DNA from: Rhodobacterales bacterium CG2_30_65_12
GTDB taxonomy: Bacteria; Pseudomonadota; Alphaproteobacteria; Rhodobacterales; Rhodobacteraceae
Assembly (NCBI GenBank): GCA_001873585.1
Contig: MNZL01000124.1
Span: 1 to 8,677 of the forward strand
Reading direction: 5' to 3'
Length of the DNA: 8,677 nucleotides
A program made the position numbers and the translations under genes. Below, piece after piece: positions 5,329 through 8,677 of the stretch (position 1 is the first letter of the stretch; every line of letters starts with the position of its first letter). Under the pieces are notes generated by a model that saw only the letters and a program-made list of their open reading frames with translations, ran no database searches and was not told the DNA's origin.

Positions 5329-6827
5329 TGCTTGCACTCTTCCTGCCGCTCTTCCTGCTGTTACTGATGGTCGGCCTGCCGGTGTTCTTCGCGCTGCTGC
5401 TGTCGCCCGGCCTGCTGCTCTGGCTCAACGGCCAGGAACGCGATATCGCGCTGCTCTACCGCAATGTTTACAACGGCATGGACAGCTTTCCGCTGATGGC
5501 GTTGCCGTTCTTCGTGCTTGCGGGCGAGGTGATGAACCGCGGCGGCATCACCACCCGGCTGGTGGAATTCAGTCAGGCCCTGATGGGGCACATGCGCGGC
5601 GGGCTCGCACATGTGAACATCCTCTCCTCGATCCTCTTCGCCGGGCTGTCGGGGTCGGCGGTGGCCGACACGTCGGCGCTCGGCTCCACCCTGATCCCGG
5701 CGATGGAAAAGAACGGCTACACCCGCAAGTTCGCGGCGGCGATCACCGCAGCAAGTTCGGTGATCGGCCCGATCATCCCACCCTCGGGGATCATGATCAT
5801 CTATGCCTACGTGATGGGCGAAAGCGTGGCGGCCCTCTTTCTCGCGGGCATCGTGCCGGGGGTGCTGGTCGGGATCGGGCTGATGGTCATGGTCCGGCTG
5901 ATGGCCGACCGCTACGACCTGCCCAAGGCCGAGCGGATCGTCTCACCCGGTCAGACGATCTCGCCGGTCGAAGCGGCGGTCTCCTTCGCGCTGATCCGGA
6001 TCGACCTCGCGGCCGTGCTGCTGGGTCTGTTTTCTGGCCTTCTCGCCCTCGCCCGCCTTGCCGGCATGACACCCCCCGCCTGGAACGGATGGGTTGTCTT
6101 TGTCGTCTTCCTGCCAGTGGCGCATGTGCTGCTCGTCGGCCTGCGTGCCAAGGTGTCGTGGGATTTCCGCCTGATCTGCAAGAAGGCCGTGGCCCCCTTG
6201 CAGACGCCGATCATCATTCTCGGCGGCATCCTGGTGGGCGTCTTCACCCCCACCGAGGCCTCTGCCGTCGCGGTGCTTTACGCATTGATCATCGCCTTCG
6301 GGGTGCTGCATTCGATGAAACTGAGCGACCTGCAGGCAATCCTCACCCGCGCCGCCTATTCCGCCGCGACTGTGCTCTTGCTGGTCGGCGCCGCGGTGGC
6401 GTTCAAGACGGTCGTGAGCCTAAGCCACGCGCCAGAGAGCATGGCCGCCTTCATGCTCCAGCTCAGCGATAACCCTCTGGTGCTGCTGTTCCTCATCAAC
6501 GTGCTTCTGTTCATTGTCGGAATGTTTCTCGACGCCGGCCCGGCGATCATCATCCTCGGGCCGATCCTGGGGCCGATCTTCGTCAATCTCGGGGTCCACC
6601 CGGTGCATTTCGCGATCATCATGTCGGTCAACCTCACCGTCGGACTCGCAACGCCGCCGATGGGGCTTGTGCTCTTTGTCGCCTCGTCGGTGTCCGGCGA
6701 GAAAGTCGAAACCATCTCTCGCGCGATCCTGCCGTTCCTTATGGTCGAGATCATCGTGATCTTCCTGATCACCTATGTTCCCGCCCTGTCCATGACGATC
6801 CCCCGGCTGACCGGGTTCGTCCAATAA
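5328..6827 (+). CDS. TRAP transporter large membrane subunit (DctM type) with internal extension
   Basis: This is a 499-residue polytopic inner-membrane protein. Family motifs are clear: GLSGSAVADTSALGS (106-120), IGPIIPPSGIMI (146-157), FTPTEASAVAV (306-316), FLDAGPAIIILGPILGPI (400-417) and NLTVGLATPPMG (435-446). These mark the two inverted-repeat halves that form the substrate and sodium path. Typical DctM proteins have about 425 residues. The excess lies between MADRYDLPK (192-200) and the second half, at roughly 205-290. It contains two further hydrophobic stretches, about 224-246 (IDLAAVLLGLFSGLLALARL) and 255-272 (WVVFVVFLPVAHVLLVGL). Longer DctM proteins of this kind exist, so the insertion is a subfamily trait rather than an error; the frame is unbroken. 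The gene is coupled to the DctQ gene upstream and lies 38 nt before the binding-protein gene. Confidence 0.96.
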   Translation: MLALFLPLFLLLLMVGLPVFFALLLSPGLLLWLNGQERDIALLYRNVYNGMDSFPLMALPFFVLAGEVMNRGGITTRLVEFSQALMGHMRGGLAHVNILSSILFAGLSGSAVADTSALGSTLIPAMEKNGYTRKFAAAITAASSVIGPIIPPSGIMIIYAYVMGESVAALFLAGIVPGVLVGIGLMVMVRLMADRYDLPKAERIVSPGQTISPVEAAVSFALIRIDLAAVLLGLFSGLLALARLAGMTPPAWNGWVVFVVFLPVAHVLLVGLRAKVSWDFRLICKKAVAPLQTPIIILGGILVGVFTPTEASAVAVLYALIIAFGVLHSMKLSDLQAILTRAAYSAATVLLLVGAAVAFKTVVSLSHAPESMAAFMLQLSDNPLVLLFLINVLLFIVGMFLDAGPAIIILGPILGPIFVNLGVHPVHFAIIMSVNLTVGLATPPMGLVLFVASSVSGEKVETISRAILPFLMVEIIVIFLITYVPALSMTIPRLTGFVQ

Positions 6828-6865
6828 GAAAAAAACGACTCAAACACCCATAAAGGAGGAGAAAA

Positions 6866-7924
6866 ATGCTCAAGATAACCCTGAAGGCGCTGACGACCGC
6901 CGCGATGCTCAGCGCTTCGGCGCTGGCGGCGCAGGCGGCGGATTACACCATCCGCGCCACCGCCAACTCGAACGAAAACGACGAAGACTATGACGGCCTC
7001 GTGGTCTTCAAGAATTTGGTCGAAAGCGCCTCGAACGGCGCGATCGAGGTGGAGATGTTCATCGGCACGCAGCTGTGCGCCAATGGCGCCGAGTGTTTGC
7101 AGGGCGTGGCCGATGGCACCATCGACGCCTATATTTCCACCTCCGGCGGCGCGGCGGGCATCTTTCCCTACGTGCAGGTGCTCGATTTGCCCTACCTGAT
7201 GGCCGACGACAGGATCGCGGAAGCGGTGCTGGCGGGCGATTTCACCCGCAAGGTGCGCGAGATGGCGCTGGAAGACTCGGGCGGCGCGATCCGGCTGATG
7301 ACCATCGGCAACACCGGCGGCTGGCGCAACTTTGCCAACACCAAGCGCCGGGTGCAGACCCCCGCCGACCTCGAGGGGCTGAAGATCCGCACCGTGGTCG
7401 CCGATCTGCCGCAGGAGCTGGTGCGAGCGCTCGGCGCCTCGCCCACGCCGATCCCGTGGCCCGAGCTCTTCACCTCGTTTCAGACCGGTGTGGTCGAGGG
7501 CTCGAAGAACGGGATCACCGACATCATGGGCATGAAGTTCCCCGATGCCGGCCTGCAATACCTGACGCTTGACGGCCACGCCTACATGGGCGCGCTGTGG
7601 TTCATGAACAACGAAAAGTTCATGTCGATGCCGGAGGACCTGCGCCGGGTCGTGGTTGACGGGTTTGCGGCGCTGCAGCAGGCCACCTTCGCCTCGCCGA
7701 AGCGCAAATCAATCCAGGCCTATGTCGATTTCGTCGCGGGTGGCGGCGATCTCTATGTGCCGACGCCGCAAGAGAAGGCGGCGTTCCGCGAGGCCGCCGC
7801 TCCGGTCTACGACTGGTTCAAGGTCAACGTCGACCGCGGTCCGGAAATTTTCGACGCGCTGGTCGCGGCCGTCGATGAGGCCGAGGCGGAGATCAGCGCC
7901 GCGCGCGCAGCCGACATCCAATGA
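6866..7924 (+). CDS. TRAP transporter periplasmic substrate-binding protein (DctP family)
   Basis: This is a 352-residue exported protein. The N-terminus (MLKITLKALTTAAMLSASAL, then AAQAADYTIR) is a signal peptide with cleavage expected near AQA-A at residues 24-25. Family landmarks follow: FKNLVESASNGAIEVEMFIG (48-67), VLDLPYLMADD (105-115), NTGGWRNFANTKRRVQTPAD (149-168), LKIRTV (172-177) and FQTGVVEGSKNGI (205-217). Arg175 is the near-invariant residue that clamps the ligand carboxylate in this family. The only two cysteines, Cys71 and Cys77, lie close together in QLCANGAEC and could form a disulfide in the periplasm. Translation begins at ATG 6866 behind a very strong AAAGGAGGAG (6852-6861), which fits the high level needed for a binding protein. 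It follows the DctM gene by 38 nt. The ligand is unknown; gene context suggests a small sulfonated or amino acid. Confidence 0.95.
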   Translation: MLKITLKALTTAAMLSASALAAQAADYTIRATANSNENDEDYDGLVVFKNLVESASNGAIEVEMFIGTQLCANGAECLQGVADGTIDAYISTSGGAAGIFPYVQVLDLPYLMADDRIAEAVLAGDFTRKVREMALEDSGGAIRLMTIGNTGGWRNFANTKRRVQTPADLEGLKIRTVVADLPQELVRALGASPTPIPWPELFTSFQTGVVEGSKNGITDIMGMKFPDAGLQYLTLDGHAYMGALWFMNNEKFMSMPEDLRRVVVDGFAALQQATFASPKRKSIQAYVDFVAGGGDLYVPTPQEKAAFREAAAPVYDWFKVNVDRGPEIFDALVAAVDEAEAEISAARAADIQ

Positions 7925-7932
7925 CCCGACAC

Positions 7933-7959
7933 CGGGTGCGGCGCATCGTGCCGCACCCG
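7933..7959 (+). terminator. GC-rich hairpin ending the TRAP operon
   Basis: CGGGTGCGGC (7933-7942) pairs perfectly over 10 bp with GCCGCACCCG (7950-7959), leaving a 7-nt loop. It starts 8 nt after the binding-protein stop codon. No T-run follows, as is common in GC-rich alphaproteobacteria, so it may terminate transcription or protect the mRNA 3' end. Confidence 0.6.
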
Positions 7960-8012
7960 CCAATCGCATCCCGCTCGCAAACAGGGGCCGCAGGCCGTAA
8001 CGGGGCGGCGAT

Positions 8013-8037
8013 GGCACCCGGGTCTTCCCCCGATGCC
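8013..8037 (-). terminator. Weak hairpin downstream of the Sel1-repeat gene
   Basis: On the minus strand GGCATC (8037-8032) can pair with GGTGCC (8018-8013) using one G-U pair. GGG and CCC inside could extend the stem across a mismatch. It begins 5 nt after the Sel1-protein stop codon. No T-run follows, so this is a low-confidence terminator. Confidence 0.3.
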
Positions 8038-8042
8038 GGTCC

Positions 8043-8513
8043 CTACCGGAACGGATACAGCCATGAACGATAGTCATCGACCATAACATGCGCCTTTTCG
8101 ATTTCTTCCTGCTTCATCTTCTTGACCACTTCCTCCTGGGAAATGGCAGCATCGGGATCACCCCCGATCGCGGAAAGAACATACCACATATAGGCGCGCA
8201 CGAGATCGGGTTCGGGGATGCCGCGGCCGACCTCGAAATACCAGCCCACGCCCGATTGCGCCCCGGCATGGCCTTTCATCGCCGCGCGCAGATACCATTC
8301 GAAGGCGCGCGCGTCATCGCGCGCGACGCCAAGCCCGGAGGCATACATCACGCCGATCAATTCCTCTGCCTCGGCATTGCCGGCATTCGCCGCCGGGATC
8401 AGCTCTTGCATCGCGGCCCGGTAATCGCCCGCGTCCATCAGATCGCGCGCGGTCTCGATCTCGGCTTGGGCCGGCGTGGCGACAAGCCAAAGGGCAAGGG
8501 CAAGCTGCTTCAT
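8043..8513 (-). CDS. Small secreted Sel1-repeat (tetratricopeptide-like) protein
   Basis: This 156-residue protein begins with a clear signal peptide (MKQLALALWLVATPAQA, cleavage after about residue 17), so it acts in the periplasm. Two Sel1-like repeats follow: about 46-81 (NAEAEELIGVMYASGLGVAR, then AFEWYLRAAMKG) and 82-117 (AGAQSGVGWYFEVGRGI, then AYMWYVLSAIGG). A charged, probably helical tail (EEVVKKMKQEEIEK) ends it. A half repeat may precede them at about 25-45 (MDAGDYRAAMQELIPAANAG). Sel1 repeats form alpha-helical scaffolds for protein binding; no enzyme activity is expected. I chose ATG 8513 because AGGAG (8519-8523) lies 5 nt upstream and it opens directly on the signal peptide. 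An upstream ATG at 8630 would add 39 residues with no such features. The precise role is unknown. Confidence 0.88.
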   Translation of the reverse strand: MKQLALALWLVATPAQAEIETARDLMDAGDYRAAMQELIPAANAGNAEAEELIGVMYASGLGVARDDARAFEWYLRAAMKGHAGAQSGVGWYFEVGRGIPEPDLVRAYMWYVLSAIGGDPDAAISQEEVVKKMKQEEIEKAHVMVDDYRSWLYPFR

Positions 8514-8677
8514 GTTTTCTCCTGTGTTGCGGCGCTCGCGGGCGCTCCGGCGCATGGGACCGAACTTCCCCGAGCTTTGCAAGCCTCCGATTTCCCCCGC
8601 TTCGACGAAGCCCAGGCCCGGCTTGGCCAACTGTTGTTCTTTGACCCGATCCTGTCGGGCAACCGCAACATTTCCTG
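8466..8677 (+). CDS. Di-heme cytochrome c peroxidase / MauG family protein, 5' part only, start uncertain
   Basis: The plus strand just before the right edge reads ELPRALQASDFPRFDEAQAR, then LGQLLFFDPILSGNRNIS. This is the start of the bacterial di-heme cytochrome c peroxidase domain, where the next residues are normally the first heme motif (C-x-x-C-H). The final two bases, TG, fit that Cys codon. Upstream in the same frame, HVFSCVAALAGAPAHG looks like the hydrophobic part and cleavage site of a signal peptide, so the protein is probably periplasmic and reduces peroxide or oxidises a partner. No ATG or GTG starts this frame near the expected place. The best candidate is TTG 8466, which overlaps the divergent Sel1 gene by 48 bp and has no clear ribosome-binding site. 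A base error near 8514-8560 is another explanation. Confidence 0.72.
   Translation, partial: MGRRGDKPKGKGKLLHVFSCVAALAGAPAHGTELPRALQASDFPRFDEAQARLGQLLFFDPILSGNRNIS

Noticed and set aside
5267..6472. 401-codon plus-strand frame overlapping the DctM gene
   Set aside because: Out-of-frame reading of the DctM gene, with Arg/Gly/His-rich composition and no membrane segments.
8514..8630. Longer N-terminus for the Sel1-repeat protein
   Set aside because: The extra 39 residues precede a perfect signal peptide and have no ribosome-binding site; this DNA instead encodes the peroxidase on the other strand.
1..8677. CRISPR arrays, tRNA/rRNA genes, insertion sequences, riboswitches
   Set aside because: No regularly spaced repeats, transposase motifs, terminal inverted repeats or recognisable structured RNA were seen on either strand.

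Overview
This GC-rich window (only the regulatory gaps are AT-rich) looks like chromosomal DNA of an alphaproteobacterium, most likely a member of the Rhodobacterales. The grounds are codon usage, a Zur protein and Zur operator of the alphaproteobacterial type, a CuyA-like sulfo-lyase closely resembling those I remember from roseobacters, and a complete TRAP transporter. Nothing was searched; all family calls come from reading the translations.

Layout. (1) Positions 1-1353 hold a zinc-uptake locus. A zur gene, whose C-terminus runs off the left edge, is divergent from znuA, the periplasmic zinc-binding protein. The 87-bp gap between them carries one perfect Zur-type palindrome and a second degenerate copy. 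(2) Positions 1354-1989 hold no intact gene. They contain an AT-rich spacer, a 21-codon gene start resembling an ArsR-family N-terminus, and the C-terminal remnant of a LysR regulator broken by two frameshifts. (3) Positions 1990-7924 form the catabolic and transport locus at the centre of the window. On the minus strand, a CuyA/D-cysteine-desulfhydrase-type PLP enzyme is translationally coupled to an aspartate/glutamate-racemase-family protein. Divergent from them on the plus strand are a DeoR-type regulator and a three-gene TRAP transporter (small membrane protein, large membrane protein, periplasmic binding protein). (4) Positions 7925-8677 hold a small exported Sel1-repeat protein (minus strand) and the start of a di-heme cytochrome c peroxidase/MauG-family gene running off the right edge (plus strand).

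How the genes may work together. The simplest reading of region 3 is an uptake-and-degradation module for a small sulfur-containing amino acid. The TRAP system imports it, the racemase interconverts its enantiomers, and the PLP enzyme splits it to pyruvate, ammonium and an inorganic sulfur product: sulfite if the substrate is L-cysteate, sulfide if it is cysteine. The DeoR protein probably controls both arms. The shared 159-bp divergent region has four TTTCG motifs, and a TTCGT/ACGAA inverted repeat lies next to a TTGACA box ahead of the transporter. Pairing a racemase with a CuyA-type enzyme suggests use of D- or DL-cysteate. That is inference, not shown by the sequence. No sulfite exporter or sulfite dehydrogenase gene is in the window.
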